A stretch of 55,439 nucleotides of DNA from positions 1-55,439 of the forward strand of contig CAMASK010000010.1 of the NCBI GenBank assembly GCA_945860895.1. Reading direction: 5' to 3'. Of the stretch, positions 27,010 through 38,233 are shown piece after piece. The translations under genes were made by a program, and so were the position numbers. The notes beneath the pieces are model-generated. The model was not told where the DNA came from. It searched no databases and saw only the letters and a program-made list of their open reading frames with translations. Each line of letters begins with the position of its first letter. The stretch's first letter is position 1. This stretch comes from Bacteriovorax stolpii. Its GTDB lineage: Bacteria > Bdellovibrionota > Bacteriovoracia > Bacteriovoracales > Bacteriovoracaceae.

Positions 27010-28929
27010 ATGGGAAAAATTATCGGTATTGACTTAGGAACTACTAACTCATGTGTTGGTGTAATGGAGAACGGAGCATATAAAATTATTCCGAATGCCG
27101 AAGGTCATAATACAACTCCATCAATTGTAGGTTTTGCCAGCAATGGTGAAATTCTTGTAGGTCAGGTTGCTAAACGTCAAGCCGTGACAAATCCAAGCAA
27201 AACTTTGTTCGGTATTAAACGTCTAGTTGGACGTAAGTACACTGACAAAGAAGTGAAGCACTTTCATCAAGTGGCTCCATTCGAAATTTTCGCTAATAAA
27301 AATGGCGATGCTTGGGTAAAAGTTGAAGGTAAAGAGTTTTCACCGGAAGAAATCTCAGCTCGTATTCTTGAGAAGATGAAAAAATCTGCTGAAGATTACT
27401 TGGGTCAACCGGTAACAGAAGCAGTTATTACTGTTCCGGCCTACTTTAACGATGCTCAGAGACAGGCAACTAAAGATGCTGGTCGTATTGCTGGTCTTGA
27501 TGTTAAACGTATCATCAACGAGCCAACTGCTGCAGCACTTGCTTACGGTCAGGATGTTAAAAAAGATAAGAACATTGCAGTTTTCGATTTAGGTGGTGGT
27601 ACTTTCGACGTATCAATTCTTGAAATCACTACTGATGGTGTGTTTGAAGTTAAGTCTACTAACGGGGATACATTTCTTGGTGGTGAAGACTTCGACTATC
27701 GAATCATTAACTGGTTAGCTGAAGAATTTAAGAAAGAAACTTCTATCGATCTTAAAAATGATAAAATGGCTCTTCAGCGTTTAAAAGAAGCTGCTGAAAA
27801 AGCTAAGCATGAACTTTCATCAGTAACTCAAACTGATATTAACCTTCCATTCATTACAATGGATGCAACAGGACCTAAGCATTTGAACTTGAATCTTTCG
27901 AGAGCGAAATTCGAGTCTCTTATTGCTGACTTGGTTGAGCGTCTAATTGGACCATGTAAAACTGCGATTAAAGATTCTGGTCTTGCCTTGAATGATATTC
28001 AAGACGTGATCCTGGTTGGTGGTGCTACTCGTACTCCAATTGTTCAACAGAAAGTGAAAGAAATCTTCGGTAAAGAGCCACATAAAGGTGTGAACCCGGA
28101 TGAAGTCGTTGCTGCTGGTGCAGCTATTCAGGGTGGTGTTCTTGCTGGCGATGTGAAAGATGTTCTTCTTCTAGACGTAACTCCACTATCTTTAGGGATA
28201 GAAACTTTGGGCGGTGTATTTACTAAAATCATCGAGAAAAACACTACGATCCCTACGAAGAAATCACAAGTGTTCTCGACTGCAGTTGATAATCAGCCAG
28301 CAGTTTCGATCCATGTGCAACAAGGAGAGCGTGAATTCGCTGCTGATAATAAAACTTTAGGTCGCTTTGATTTAACAGGAATTAATCCAGCTCCACGTGG
28401 TGTTCCGCAAATTGAAGTAGTTTTCGACATTGATGCTAACGGTATTGTTCACGTAAATGCGATCGACAAGGCAACTGGTAAATCACAAAATATCGTGATT
28501 ACATCTAACTCAGGTTTAACTGAAGAGCAGATTAAACAAATGGTTATCGATGCTGAGAAAAACCGTGAGTCAGATAAAAAACGTCGTGAAGTAGTTGATG
28601 CCCGTAACAACTTAGACAGCCTGGTCTTTGCCTCTGAGAAGGCGCTTAAAGATGCTGGAGATAAAGTTCCAGCTGATAAGAAAACTGAGCTTGAAGGAGC
28701 AATCAGTGAAGCTAAAACTAAACTTACTTCTGAGTCTCTGGACGAAATTAAAGCAGCGACTGAAAGACTTCAAAACGTCGCTCACAGCATGGCCCAGTTC
28801 ATGTATCAAGGAACTGGAGATGCTGAAGCCGGTGCCGGTCAGAATACCGGTGCGGGATCACAGCAAGGTGAAGATAAGAAAAAAGACGACGGAGATGATG
28901 TAGTTGATGCTGATTACAAAGAAGTTTAA
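27010..28929 (+). CDS. dnaK: Chaperone protein DnaK (Hsp70)
   Basis: The 639-residue protein has the Hsp70 signatures [15 protein letters not shown] at the start, [14 protein letters not shown] near 195 and [14 protein letters not shown] near 335. The substrate-binding domain begins at about 390 ([17 protein letters not shown]) and the C-terminal tail ends in [11 protein letters not shown], close to the conserved EEVKD-type end. It refolds proteins in an ATP cycle with DnaJ and GrpE. AAGGAG precedes the ATG. A short repeat TAATCAG-TAATCAG lies just upstream. Confidence 0.99.
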   Translation: MGKIIGIDLGTTNSCVGVMENGAYKIIPNAEGHNTTPSIVGFASNGEILVGQVAKRQAVTNPSKTLFGIKRLVGRKYTDKEVKHFHQVAPFEIFANKNGDAWVKVEGKEFSPEEISARILEKMKKSAEDYLGQPVTEAVITVPAYFNDAQRQATKDAGRIAGLDVKRIINEPTAAALAYGQDVKKDKNIAVFDLGGGTFDVSILEITTDGVFEVKSTNGDTFLGGEDFDYRIINWLAEEFKKETSIDLKNDKMALQRLKEAAEKAKHELSSVTQTDINLPFITMDATGPKHLNLNLSRAKFESLIADLVERLIGPCKTAIKDSGLALNDIQDVILVGGATRTPIVQQKVKEIFGKEPHKGVNPDEVVAAGAAIQGGVLAGDVKDVLLLDVTPLSLGIETLGGVFTKIIEKNTTIPTKKSQVFSTAVDNQPAVSIHVQQGEREFAADNKTLGRFDLTGINPAPRGVPQIEVVFDIDANGIVHVNAIDKATGKSQNIVITSNSGLTEEQIKQMVIDAEKNRESDKKRREVVDARNNLDSLVFASEKALKDAGDKVPADKKTELEGAISEAKTKLTSESLDEIKAATERLQNVAHSMAQFMYQGTGDAEAGAGQNTGAGSQQGEDKKKDDGDDVVDADYKEV

Positions 28930-28955
28930 TTTTAAAGAAATTTGATTCTAAAAGG

Positions 28956-28980
28956 AGCCCCTTAATTAAATTAAGGGGCT
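28956..28980 (+). promoter_or_regulatory. Hairpin between dnaK and dnaJ covering the dnaJ ribosome-binding site
   Basis: AGCCCCTTAATT (28956-28967) and AATTAAGGGGCT (28969-28980) are exact complements. The 3' arm contains AAGGGG (28973-28978), the only Shine-Dalgarno candidate for dnaJ, 11 bases before its ATG. TTATTT follows, so it may also act as a partial terminator. It could hide the ribosome-binding site at low temperature. Confidence 0.6.
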
Positions 28981-28989
28981 TATTTAATT

Positions 28990-30132
28990 ATGAGCGATAA
29001 ACGCGATTATTACGAAATTCTTGGGATACCGAGGACGGCTTCCAAGGAAGAAATCAAGAAAGCTTACAGAAAGCTGGCGATGCAATTTCACCCAGATAAA
29101 AATCCTGGTAACAAAGAAGCTGAAGCTAAGTTCAAGGAAGCTTCCCACGCTGCTGACATACTTATGGATGATCAAAAACGATCCATGTATGACCGAGTAG
29201 GACATGCAGCTGAACAAGGTGGCATGGGTGGTGGTGGATTTAGTGGTGGTAGCGCAGACTTTGGAGATCTAGGAGATATCTTTGGTGATATTTTTGGAGA
29301 TATTCTTGGTGGTCAGCGTGGTGGTCGCAGCGGTAGAAGTCGTGGCAGATCACGTGCCCAAGGTGGGGCGGATTTACAAACTGAGATGTCAGTCACTTTT
29401 GAAGAAGCTGCTTTTGGGGTTGAGAAAGAGCTTCACATTAATCGTTCTGTTCAATGTGAACCTTGCGCGGGATCAGGTGCAAAGAAAGGTTCTGGTCCAG
29501 TTACTTGTGATATGTGCCAAGGACATGGAGAAATTCGACGGCAACAAGGCTTTTTTACAATCGCTCAACCCTGTCCAAAATGTCAGGGATCAGGGCAGAT
29601 GATAAAAGAGCCATGTGAAATTTGTCATGGACGTGGAAGAAATAAGAAAAAAGAAAAATTATCCGTCAAAGTTCCCGCTGGAATTGATGAAGGTCAGCGT
29701 TTAAAACTTTCTGGTCAAGGTGATGCAGGAATTAATGGCGGACCTTCCGGTGATTTATACGTACTTATTCGTCTAGAAGAACATGAATTTTTTAAACGTG
29801 ATGAATATGATGTCTTGTGTGAAGTTCCTATAAGCTTTTCACAAGCAGCTCTAGGAGCCGAAATAGAAGTGCCAACACTTGGTGGAAGAGTTTCGATGAA
29901 AATTCCTGATGGCACTCAATCAGGGCAAAAAATGAAATTACGCAATAAAGGTATTACTAAACTTGGGGGCTATGGTTTTGGCGACCAAATCATAACTATC
30001 CACGTCGAAACTCCTACCAAAATCTCAAAAGAACAGAGAGAAATCTTCCATCGCCTGCAAGAGATGGAGCAAAACAGTTCTAATCCAATGACCAAGGGTT
30101 TCTTAGATAGGGTGAAAGAGCTCTTTCAATAA
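28990..30132 (+). CDS. dnaJ: Chaperone protein DnaJ (Hsp40, type I)
   Basis: The 380-residue protein has a J domain with HPD in [11 protein letters not shown] (about residues 31-41), a Gly/Phe-rich linker, and four CxxCxGxG zinc motifs ([32 protein letters not shown] at about 157-220). A C-terminal substrate-binding region ends it. It stimulates DnaK ATPase activity and delivers clients. The linker contains repeated [11 protein letters not shown]-like residues. It follows dnaK after a structured 60-base gap and is ended by a strong terminator. Confidence 0.98.
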   Translation: MSDKRDYYEILGIPRTASKEEIKKAYRKLAMQFHPDKNPGNKEAEAKFKEASHAADILMDDQKRSMYDRVGHAAEQGGMGGGGFSGGSADFGDLGDIFGDIFGDILGGQRGGRSGRSRGRSRAQGGADLQTEMSVTFEEAAFGVEKELHINRSVQCEPCAGSGAKKGSGPVTCDMCQGHGEIRRQQGFFTIAQPCPKCQGSGQMIKEPCEICHGRGRNKKKEKLSVKVPAGIDEGQRLKLSGQGDAGINGGPSGDLYVLIRLEEHEFFKRDEYDVLCEVPISFSQAALGAEIEVPTLGGRVSMKIPDGTQSGQKMKLRNKGITKLGGYGFGDQIITIHVETPTKISKEQREIFHRLQEMEQNSSNPMTKGFLDRVKELFQ

Positions 30133-30142
30133 ATTTAATTCT

Positions 30143-30167
30143 AAAAGGGCCCGATCGGGCCCTTTTT
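30143..30167 (+). terminator. Intrinsic terminator after dnaJ
   Basis: AAAGGGCCCG and CGGGCCCTTT form a ten-pair stem around a two-base centre, followed by more T's. This ends the grpE-dnaK-dnaJ transcript. Confidence 0.95.
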
Positions 30168-30220
30168 AATTTCTTCATAGGCAGTTAAACTCTTCAGATA
30201 CTTCCGATCAAAGGATCTCT

Positions 30221-32161
30221 ATGCGCTCGGCTCTCATTATTCTTCTCGTTATTTTGGCGGCTTGTTCTCAATTAAGTAGTCGTAAGTCAATTGAGGAAAG
30301 TGGCATTTCTGAAATAGCGAAGACGAAGTTGAGTGAAGCTAGAGAGCTGATTAAAAGTAATAATTTAAAACGAGCTCTAGCAAAGCTTTCTGAACTTATT
30401 GACGATACCATTTCATCAGACGAGAAAGCACTTAAGTATAATTTAAAAGGTGTGATCCTGTTCAATATGAATGAAGTTGATAAATCAATATTAAATTTTG
30501 AAGTAGCTGAAAAATATTCACCTAAAGATAGCCAGCTTTATTCTCAGGTTCAGTTAAATATGGCGAGCGGGCATTTTAAACTAAACCAATTTTCTGAATT
30601 AAAAAATAGCTTAGGTAAGATTGATCTGAAGGCTTTGACTGAAACTGATAAGAAAAAATATGCACATTTGGCTCTTGCCTATGGAAATAAATTTGAAAAT
30701 CCAATGATGATTGTAACTTCATCTCTTTTACTGCTGGCTGATCAAAAAACATTGAATGAGGTTCAAAGCTCAAACATTTATGAACCAATGAAAGAGGCTT
30801 TTAAAAAAATTAGTCTGAATCAAAAAATTTCATTATTTGAGGAATTTAATGACTCTCGAAACCTGGCCGTTGCAAATTTAGCTCATCTAGAGGCTGAAGA
30901 TCGATATATATCAGGCGATAAAAGTGGAGCAAACGACGTTGTAAATTGGCTTAAATCAGAATTTGGTGGAAATGAGGAAGTTAAAAAATTTATTAGGGAA
31001 TTTGAACTTAGAATGGAGAATTCTGGCCGCATTAGCTTAAACGATATTGGGCTTGTTCTCCCACTTTCAGGTGAAAAAATAAGTTTTGGTCAAAAGGCTT
31101 TAAGTGGAATTGATACTGGTCTGAAAGTTCTGGGATTAAACGAAGGCGTTCGGATTCATAGTAAAGATTCAATTGATTCTCCAGCGCTGGGAGCTCAAGC
31201 AGTGCTGGATTTGATTCGTGAACATAAAGTTTCCTTTATCATTGGTGGACTTTTTCCGGAAAGCGCTAAAGCTGAGTATCTTGAAGCTCGCAAATACGGC
31301 GTTCTCTATATTTCACTTTCTCAGATTAATCTCCCCAAAGAAGAAAAAAATCAGCATCTGATTGAAGTTCAAGGTTCAATTGAATCTCAAGTTGAGACTT
31401 TGCTATCTGATGAGATGATTAAAAAATTTGGTACTCGTTTAGGTATTATTTATCCTGATACTAACGGAGGAAAAGCCTACGCGGATGAGATCTGGAGAAA
31501 AGCTAATCAGAAAAATGTCCAAGTGACCAGCCTTGCAACTTTTCCGAAAAATACCCATGACTATCGGGAAACAGCCCAATTATTTTTAGGTTTAAAATAT
31601 CCAAGAGAACGCACTGAAGAGAATTATATTCTGGAGGATGTGTATGCTCTTGAGAAAAGTTCTATCAGAAGAGTTCAAACTCTACCCCCTGTTATTGATT
31701 TTGACTGGGTCTTTTTGGCTACATATCCACATGAAGCCATTGGTCTGATTCCTACTCTTGGCTATTACGATGCCAATCGAATTAAAATTGTCGGTGGTCC
31801 AAGCTGGGTTTCTAAGTCTTTAGTGAAAGAACAAAAAAATATGGGAACACTTTATTTTGTTGGTGATGATCCTAAAGATATCAACATGGGGATGTTGAAT
31901 AAATTTAAAGAAATTTACGGCAAGCCTGCTGGCCTGATTGAAATTCTTGCTCTGGATGCAATGAAAATTGGTGCAGAGGCTTTAACTGCGAGTAGTGAAG
32001 TGAGTAATCGTGATGACTTTGATTCCCGAATAAAAGAAAAGCCACTTAAAGGGTTAACTACTACCTGGAATTTTAAAGATGGCGTTTGGTTAAAGGATAT
32101 GAATTCCATGACTATCACTCGCGGGGAAGTGGTTAAACTTTTCGGCATTGATTCAATGTGA
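30221..32161 (+). CDS. Outer-membrane lipoprotein, LpoA-like (TPR plus periplasmic-binding fold)
   Basis: The 646-residue protein has a lipoprotein signal with lipobox LAAC (Cys15). Residues 35 to about 260 are helical TPR-like repeats. From about 270 the pattern is that of a type 1 periplasmic binding protein: IGLVLPLSGEKISFGQKAL, GAQAVLDLIREHKVSFIIGG, LGIIYPDTNGGKAYADEIW. This order matches LpoA, the activator of the peptidoglycan synthase PBP1A. The length is close to LpoA. Orthology is inferred from architecture only. It converges with hpt, with three bases between the stops. Confidence 0.72.
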   Translation: MRSALIILLVILAACSQLSSRKSIEESGISEIAKTKLSEARELIKSNNLKRALAKLSELIDDTISSDEKALKYNLKGVILFNMNEVDKSILNFEVAEKYSPKDSQLYSQVQLNMASGHFKLNQFSELKNSLGKIDLKALTETDKKKYAHLALAYGNKFENPMMIVTSSLLLLADQKTLNEVQSSNIYEPMKEAFKKISLNQKISLFEEFNDSRNLAVANLAHLEAEDRYISGDKSGANDVVNWLKSEFGGNEEVKKFIREFELRMENSGRISLNDIGLVLPLSGEKISFGQKALSGIDTGLKVLGLNEGVRIHSKDSIDSPALGAQAVLDLIREHKVSFIIGGLFPESAKAEYLEARKYGVLYISLSQINLPKEEKNQHLIEVQGSIESQVETLLSDEMIKKFGTRLGIIYPDTNGGKAYADEIWRKANQKNVQVTSLATFPKNTHDYRETAQLFLGLKYPRERTEENYILEDVYALEKSSIRRVQTLPPVIDFDWVFLATYPHEAIGLIPTLGYYDANRIKIVGGPSWVSKSLVKEQKNMGTLYFVGDDPKDINMGMLNKFKEIYGKPAGLIEILALDAMKIGAEALTASSEVSNRDDFDSRIKEKPLKGLTTTWNFKDGVWLKDMNSMTITRGEVVKLFGIDSM

Positions 32162-32164
32162 TAA

Positions 32165-32731
32165 TCAGTTCGGATACTTTAAATAATAAAGTTGTTCGAA
32201 ATTTCTTCCGTAATCTTCCAGATCTAACCCGTAACCAACGATGAATTGATCATCAATTTTTTTACCAGTTAGGTCTGGCTGTATATTCACGGCTCTTTTG
32301 TAAGGCTTGTCAAAAAGTGTGATTACTTCCAATGAGCGAGGTTGGCTGAGCTGAATGCGTTTCTTTAAAAAGCTTAAAGCCCTGCCTGTATCAACAATTT
32401 CTTCAACTAGGATCACATTTCGGTCCATCAAATTTGTGGTATAGTCCTTACTGATTGTAATGGTTCCATGATTTTCTTTACTTCGACCAACGGCTTGAAG
32501 TTTCACGAAATCCACATATACCTTCACGCCTTTAATTTCACGAACTAAATCGGCTAAGAAAACCATGCTTCCTTTGAGGACGCCAATTAATACAAGGTCC
32601 TGACCTTGATACTTCTGAGAAAGAGTATTACCTAATGACTCAACGATTCCTTTAATCTCTTTAGCATCAATGTACTTTACAAACTGGCTAGAAACGAAAC
32701 TAGAAGGGAACTTATTTTTCTCATCACTCAT
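32165..32731 (-). CDS. hpt: Hypoxanthine phosphoribosyltransferase
   Basis: Starting from the second ATG at 32731, which has AAAGGAA nine bases upstream, the protein has 188 residues. An earlier ATG at 32758 lacks a ribosome-binding site. It has the family segments LVLIGVLKGSMVFLADLVRE and the PRPP-binding motif VILVEEIVDTGRAL. It salvages hypoxanthine or guanine to nucleotides. Base specificity cannot be told by eye. It is divergent from mreB across a 224-base gap. Confidence 0.9.
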   Translation of the reverse strand: MSDEKNKFPSSFVSSQFVKYIDAKEIKGIVESLGNTLSQKYQGQDLVLIGVLKGSMVFLADLVREIKGVKVYVDFVKLQAVGRSKENHGTITISKDYTTNLMDRNVILVEEIVDTGRALSFLKKRIQLSQPRSLEVITLFDKPYKRAVNIQPDLTGKKIDDQFIVGYGLDLEDYGRNFEQLYYLKYPN

Positions 32732-32842
32732 AAGCACAATTCCTTTTAAGAGACTCATTCTATTCTGATTCTAGGGAGAGTGGAAAGAATTGCTTTTCTT
32801 GACACTTTTGATCGGGAAACACTTTCCAGTCTTCATAAATTC

Positions 32843-32871
32843 TTGTCCATGACTAGGCTAAGTGGTAAATT
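32843..32871 (+). promoter_or_regulatory. Candidate promoter of the mreB cluster
   Basis: TTGTCC at 32843-32848 and TAAATT at 32866-32871 are 17 bases apart, about 85 bases before mreB. The match to the vegetative consensus is moderate. Confidence 0.35.
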
Positions 32872-32898
32872 TTAAAGGTGAATATATTTAAGCTTTAA

Positions 32899-33993
<1,095 letters not shown>

Positions 33994-33994
33994 T

Positions 33995-34810
33995 ATGTCT
34001 CAAACTTATTTCAGTAAACTTGATCCTCAGGAAAAGGAAAGCAGGCTCGTCCAGCTGGCCAATTCCAGGGGACAAATTACTGTATGGGTGAAAGGCGAAA
34101 AAACAAAAAACCATTTCAAAGTTTTAGTGTTCGATAAAAATCGACTCGAAATTATTCTCGATACTAAATCAAATATTTATCCTAATGAAACTGTCTTACT
34201 TTGCTCTTTTGAATTGCGAGGGATGTATTTTTTTATTCAGGTTACTGTTAAAATAAGCATTGTTGATCAAATTATACTTGAAGTAAACGAGACACTCTTT
34301 AAATCTGAAAAGCGCTCAACCTATCGTATACTGACATTTCCAATTTACGAAATCTATACTCAATTTGATTTAGAAGAAGCTTATGAGGGTGGAAAGGTTA
34401 TTGATTTAAAGAATCGGACCAGTCAGACAGCTCTATTTAAGAATTTTTTAAAATTAATTGAAACCCGCGAAGATGCAAAATTAAACCAGACTGTAAAATA
34501 TAGAATTCAGGACATTTCTGTATCCGGTCTTAGCTTACATATTGGTCAATTAGAATCTCAATTATTTTCAAAAGACATTATTTATAAACAAGTTGAGATT
34601 CAGTTTCCAGATGAAACGATTATTATTCCAGAAGTAAAAGTCGTTTATATTATTGATTATATTGCTGGTGATAAAAATTTGAAAAAATTTAAAGTAGGCT
34701 TAACTTTTTCTAATTTACCATCCGGAGTTGATGATCAATTAGGACGAAAAATTAATTCTCTTTTAAGAGAAATTGATTTTAATAAAGATTTTGAGAATTT
34801 TTCAAAGTGA
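33995..34810 (+). CDS. PilZ-domain protein (candidate c-di-GMP receptor)
   Basis: The 271-residue protein has an N-terminal beta-rich region like YcgR (residues 15-100), then RSTYR (107-111) and DISVSG (173-178). These fit the two PilZ c-di-GMP-binding motifs RxxxR and (D/N)xSxxG. An insert of about 40 residues separates the two parts more than usual. No signal peptide or membrane segment is seen. It starts one base after mreB with no Shine-Dalgarno sequence, so it should be coupled to mreB translation. A link between c-di-GMP and cell shape is inferred from position. Confidence 0.72.
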   Translation: MSQTYFSKLDPQEKESRLVQLANSRGQITVWVKGEKTKNHFKVLVFDKNRLEIILDTKSNIYPNETVLLCSFELRGMYFFIQVTVKISIVDQIILEVNETLFKSEKRSTYRILTFPIYEIYTQFDLEEAYEGGKVIDLKNRTSQTALFKNFLKLIETREDAKLNQTVKYRIQDISVSGLSLHIGQLESQLFSKDIIYKQVEIQFPDETIIIPEVKVVYIIDYIAGDKNLKKFKVGLTFSNLPSGVDDQLGRKINSLLREIDFNKDFENFSK

Positions 34811-35574
34811 AAAAATTTGTTCTCATGACTTTTTTTTTAGTTTCTTGTTCATCAATCAATCATGAACCAATACGCTCAAACACAAAGAAGATTTATACAT
34901 ATTCTGATGCTTCAGGAAATTATCTCTACATCAGAGAGCAAAAAGTAATTAATAAGAGAATCGTTACTCGTACACAAATTTCTATTAATAAAGAAGGCTC
35001 CATAAAACCTTTGGAAAAAAGTGTCATGATTTCGCAGATGGGTACGATCAAAGACAAAAAACAACGCATACTAGTCGTCCGTCCCTTTGCTTCTGAATTT
35101 ACTGTATGGCTCGAAGGCAAAAGCTACGATTCGAAAATGCGCTTGGACCAGAAAACACAGTCAATGATCATTGATCTAAATAGTCCGGAAGTAAAATGGA
35201 ATGGAAAAAGCACGATCCATTTTCCAAAGGGAAAACAATTCTGTTTTTTTTCTCAAATTCCAGACTGCCTATATCACAATCTTTTTTTAGCAGGAGCTAT
35301 GGCCAATAAAAGTAAGGCTTTTTCTTTTTACATTGTTTGGGATGGATATCCATTCATTCAAGATCAGTTAAATGATGTAGGTTCAAAACTATTTACTCCT
35401 GCTATTCTTAAGTATGAGTCTGAAGAGAAATCAATTCTGAAGTTTGAAGTTGAAGTTAATGGGCAAACTATTCTCTATCATTTTTCAAAAGCCTTTGATT
35501 TAGTTAGAATGCTATGGATCACCCAGGGTATTTCAATTCTTCCTCTTGGAGAAGAATTGAATGCTGAAGAATAA
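34807..35574 (+). CDS. Lipoprotein of unknown function
   Basis: The 255-residue protein has a lipoprotein signal with lipobox LVSC (Cys14). The mature part is beta-rich with no known motif; two cysteines lie close together in CFFSQIPDC. It overlaps the PilZ gene by four bases (GTGA) and is followed by nagZ after 11 bases. It should sit in the cell envelope and may act with the MreB/NagZ group. Confidence 0.75.
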   Translation: MKKFVLMTFFLVSCSSINHEPIRSNTKKIYTYSDASGNYLYIREQKVINKRIVTRTQISINKEGSIKPLEKSVMISQMGTIKDKKQRILVVRPFASEFTVWLEGKSYDSKMRLDQKTQSMIIDLNSPEVKWNGKSTIHFPKGKQFCFFSQIPDCLYHNLFLAGAMANKSKAFSFYIVWDGYPFIQDQLNDVGSKLFTPAILKYESEEKSILKFEVEVNGQTILYHFSKAFDLVRMLWITQGISILPLGEELNAEE

Positions 35575-35585
35575 CGGAGAACTAA

Positions 35586-36659
35586 ATGGATAATTTTGGC
35601 CAGCTCATGATTTCGGGAATAAGAGGAACGACTCTACTGCCTGAAGAAATGGAATTTATAAAAAATGAAAAGCTTGGCGGAATTATTCTTTTTGCTAATA
35701 ATTTCGAAGACCCTGCTCAATTAGCTGAGCTGGTAAACTCCATTCAAAAACTTCGTGATGAATATCCTCTTTTTATTTCAGTTGATCAGGAGGGTGGAAG
35801 AGTTATTCGTTTTAAAAAACATTTTACACAAATCCCATCTATGATGAAAATCGCTTCCATAGATTCACCTAAGTTAGTTTTTGAAGTTCATCAGCTTCTT
35901 GCCAAAGAATTATCTGCTTGTGGAATCAATCTTAGCTTCTCACCTTGCTGTGATATTCTAACTAATCCTGAAAATAAAGTTATTGGCGACCGTGCTTTTG
36001 GTACTAATGCGGAAATTGTCGAAAAATACATAAGTGCTGCAATTAGAGGACTTCAAACCAGTGGTCTCCTCTCTTGTGCGAAACACTTTCCTGGTCACGG
36101 AGGTACTTTAAAGGATTCGCATTTTGATTTACCATTAGTTAAAACTTCATTAACCGAATTAAAAAGTAGGGAAATAATACCTTTCATTAAAGCTTCTAAA
36201 TCGCGTGTCGAATTTATAATGATGGCCCACTTATTGGTAGATGCACTGGATGATAAATTACCTACCAGCCTAAGTCCTAAAGCTTATGAGTTTTTAAGGC
36301 AGGAAACGAAGTTTACTAAAATTATAATTACTGATGATATGCAAATGAAGGCTATCTCGGATAAATACACTATTGAACAGGCCGCTTTAATGGCGCTTTC
36401 AGCTGGAGCAGACATGCTTCTCTATAGAAATATGGATGATGCTGGCAAAGCTCTTGTTGCCCTTCGTGAAGCTATCAAAAAGAAAATCATAAGACGCGAA
36501 GAGATCTTAGAAAAAGTAATGCGAATAGAAAAATGTAAAAAAGAAAATCTCGCTACCTATCAGCCGATCTATATTCCCAAGATAGCCGACTCTTTTAATA
36601 CAGCAGAGTCAAAAAAAGTGATGGAGCAATTCACAAATATCCTGACGGCCAAGGCATAA
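35586..36659 (+). CDS. nagZ: Beta-N-acetylhexosaminidase (GH3 family)
   Basis: The 357-residue enzyme has GH3 features: SVDQEGGRVIRF near residue 64, the catalytic loop AKHFPGHGGTLKDSHFDLP near 160 with the general-acid histidine, and the nucleophile in IITDDMQMKAI near 245. NagZ trims GlcNAc from peptidoglycan fragments during wall recycling. No signal peptide is visible, so it is probably cytoplasmic. It belongs to the mreB group. Confidence 0.92.
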   Translation: MDNFGQLMISGIRGTTLLPEEMEFIKNEKLGGIILFANNFEDPAQLAELVNSIQKLRDEYPLFISVDQEGGRVIRFKKHFTQIPSMMKIASIDSPKLVFEVHQLLAKELSACGINLSFSPCCDILTNPENKVIGDRAFGTNAEIVEKYISAAIRGLQTSGLLSCAKHFPGHGGTLKDSHFDLPLVKTSLTELKSREIIPFIKASKSRVEFIMMAHLLVDALDDKLPTSLSPKAYEFLRQETKFTKIIITDDMQMKAISDKYTIEQAALMALSAGADMLLYRNMDDAGKALVALREAIKKKIIRREEILEKVMRIEKCKKENLATYQPIYIPKIADSFNTAESKKVMEQFTNILTAKA

Positions 36660-36754
36660 GGGCAGGACATTTTTTCCCTTTTCCTGAAATTTTCAACGCT
36701 TAGCTCTTTTTTGTTAATCTTAAAGTAGTCCTCCAAATGGGGTTAACAAGACAT

Positions 36755-38233
36755 ATGTCTTATATTTACGGCCTGTTGCTATTTATTGGTTTACTTTTAC
36801 CCAGCGTGACAGTGTGGGCGCAAACGCAATGTAGTGCCGATTTCTCGCAAATTGGGACAAGATGTATCGGCAGTGCGGAGAAAGTTAAATATTCTGAAAA
36901 TCCATTTAAGTTAGAACCAGGACTTAAGGGCGATATTTTCTTTTATAAAACTCCCAGTGGGCAAGTGGGTAAATTTAAAGTTTTATCAACAGTTGTGACA
37001 CCTGGAAAATGTACTCTATATCTTGATGCAGTTACATATGCAGGAGATAAAAGTTTTCTGCCTAACTCATCAGTCACAATTGGTGTTGGTTTAAGTAATT
37101 GGCTCAAAGAAAGAATTTTTCTTGATAAAGAAGGTGCATCTGCTCTTGAGTTGATTAGATTTACTCCTATTAAAAAAGATAAAATTACTGGTAAAGAAAT
37201 TAAGGATGAAAATGGAACGTTAGTTCCTGCAGGTCCACCATTTTGTTTAGTCACTTTTACTAAGGGTGTTCTAGTAGGAAACTACTATGATCATAAAACA
37301 AGTGATCAGGAAGTTTGGAAAGAAACTTACGACATTCTTTACTATGCTCCCGCTCTTCTGATTTTTATAGCGATTTTTATTATTGTTCGAGTCTTCATGG
37401 AAGAACAAGATAAGTTCAAAACTCAAGAAGCATTGGAAGAGGCAGAGAATACTTCGAAAGTTAATAATCAGCCTTTCTTCATCAAAGTAACCAGACCCTT
37501 CTATAAACGATATTTTCTACCCATGACCCAAGGTCGAAATAAAATTAAATATCGAAACGCCTATCGCCAAAAACTGGCAAATGCAGGTCTATCGAAAGAA
37601 ATGACTCCTGAAGAATTTATGGCATTGAAGTTTTTCATGATTCTCGGTGGTCCATTTGCCTTTCTTGCGGTTCGGTTCATTATGGAGACAACATGGCCTC
37701 TGTCGATAACTCCCGTAATGGGCCTTGTGGGGTATGTTTATCCGGATATCTGGATAAGTGGATTAATTAAAAAACGTGCAGAGGATATTTTACGAGCAAT
37801 GCCTTTTATTATCGATATGCTTGCATTGTCAGTTGAAGCCGGTCTTGATTTTATGGCCGCAATACAGAGAGTAATCGAAAAAGCTCCTCCAAGTCCACTG
37901 GTGGAGGAATTTGAAACACTAATAAAAGAAACAAAAATTGGTTCTTCAAGAGCAGAAGGTTTAAGACAACTTGGATACCGGATTAATATTATTGAAATCA
38001 ATTCCTTTTGCGCCACTTTGATTGCCGCCGATTCAGTTGGTGCATCCATTGGACCAATTTTAAAGCTTCTGTCCGGAGAGTTACGAGTTAAGCGATCTTC
38101 TAGAGCTGAACAATTGGGTGCTACAGCTGCAACCAAAATTTTAATTCCTATGATTTTCTTTATCTTGCCGGCAGTACTTGTTGCAATCTTTGCACCGATG
38201 GTTTTAAAAATGATGATGGGCGGTAATGTGTGA
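36755..38233 (+). CDS. T2SS-F/TadC-like inner-membrane protein with an extra exported domain
   Basis: From the ATG at 36755 the protein has 492 residues; an ATG at 36737 lacks a ribosome-binding site. A signal or anchor segment (about 3-22) is followed by a 170-residue exported domain with several cysteines. A membrane helix (YYAPALLIFIAIFIIVRVF) and the T2SS-F domain (about 270-485) follow, with TM segments LKFFMILGGPFAFLAV, WPLSITPVMGLVGYVYP and ILIPMIFFILPAVLVAIFAP. T2SS-F proteins form the inner-membrane platform of type II secretion or Tad pilus machines. The exported N-terminal domain is unusual. No ATPase or secretin is nearby. A 95-base gap separates it from nagZ. Confidence 0.8.
   Translation: MSYIYGLLLFIGLLLPSVTVWAQTQCSADFSQIGTRCIGSAEKVKYSENPFKLEPGLKGDIFFYKTPSGQVGKFKVLSTVVTPGKCTLYLDAVTYAGDKSFLPNSSVTIGVGLSNWLKERIFLDKEGASALELIRFTPIKKDKITGKEIKDENGTLVPAGPPFCLVTFTKGVLVGNYYDHKTSDQEVWKETYDILYYAPALLIFIAIFIIVRVFMEEQDKFKTQEALEEAENTSKVNNQPFFIKVTRPFYKRYFLPMTQGRNKIKYRNAYRQKLANAGLSKEMTPEEFMALKFFMILGGPFAFLAVRFIMETTWPLSITPVMGLVGYVYPDIWISGLIKKRAEDILRAMPFIIDMLALSVEAGLDFMAAIQRVIEKAPPSPLVEEFETLIKETKIGSSRAEGLRQLGYRINIIEINSFCATLIAADSVGASIGPILKLLSGELRVKRSSRAEQLGATAATKILIPMIFFILPAVLVAIFAPMVLKMMMGGNV

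Noticed and set aside
26975-27010. TAATCAG repeats between grpE and dnaK as a CRISPR-like or regulatory array
   Set aside because: There are only two and a half copies of seven bases, with no spacers. Chance or local slippage is enough.
32815-32860. TTGACA near 32800 as the mreB promoter
   Set aside because: No -10 box at 16-18 bases follows it; the TTGTCC/TAAATT pair is somewhat better.
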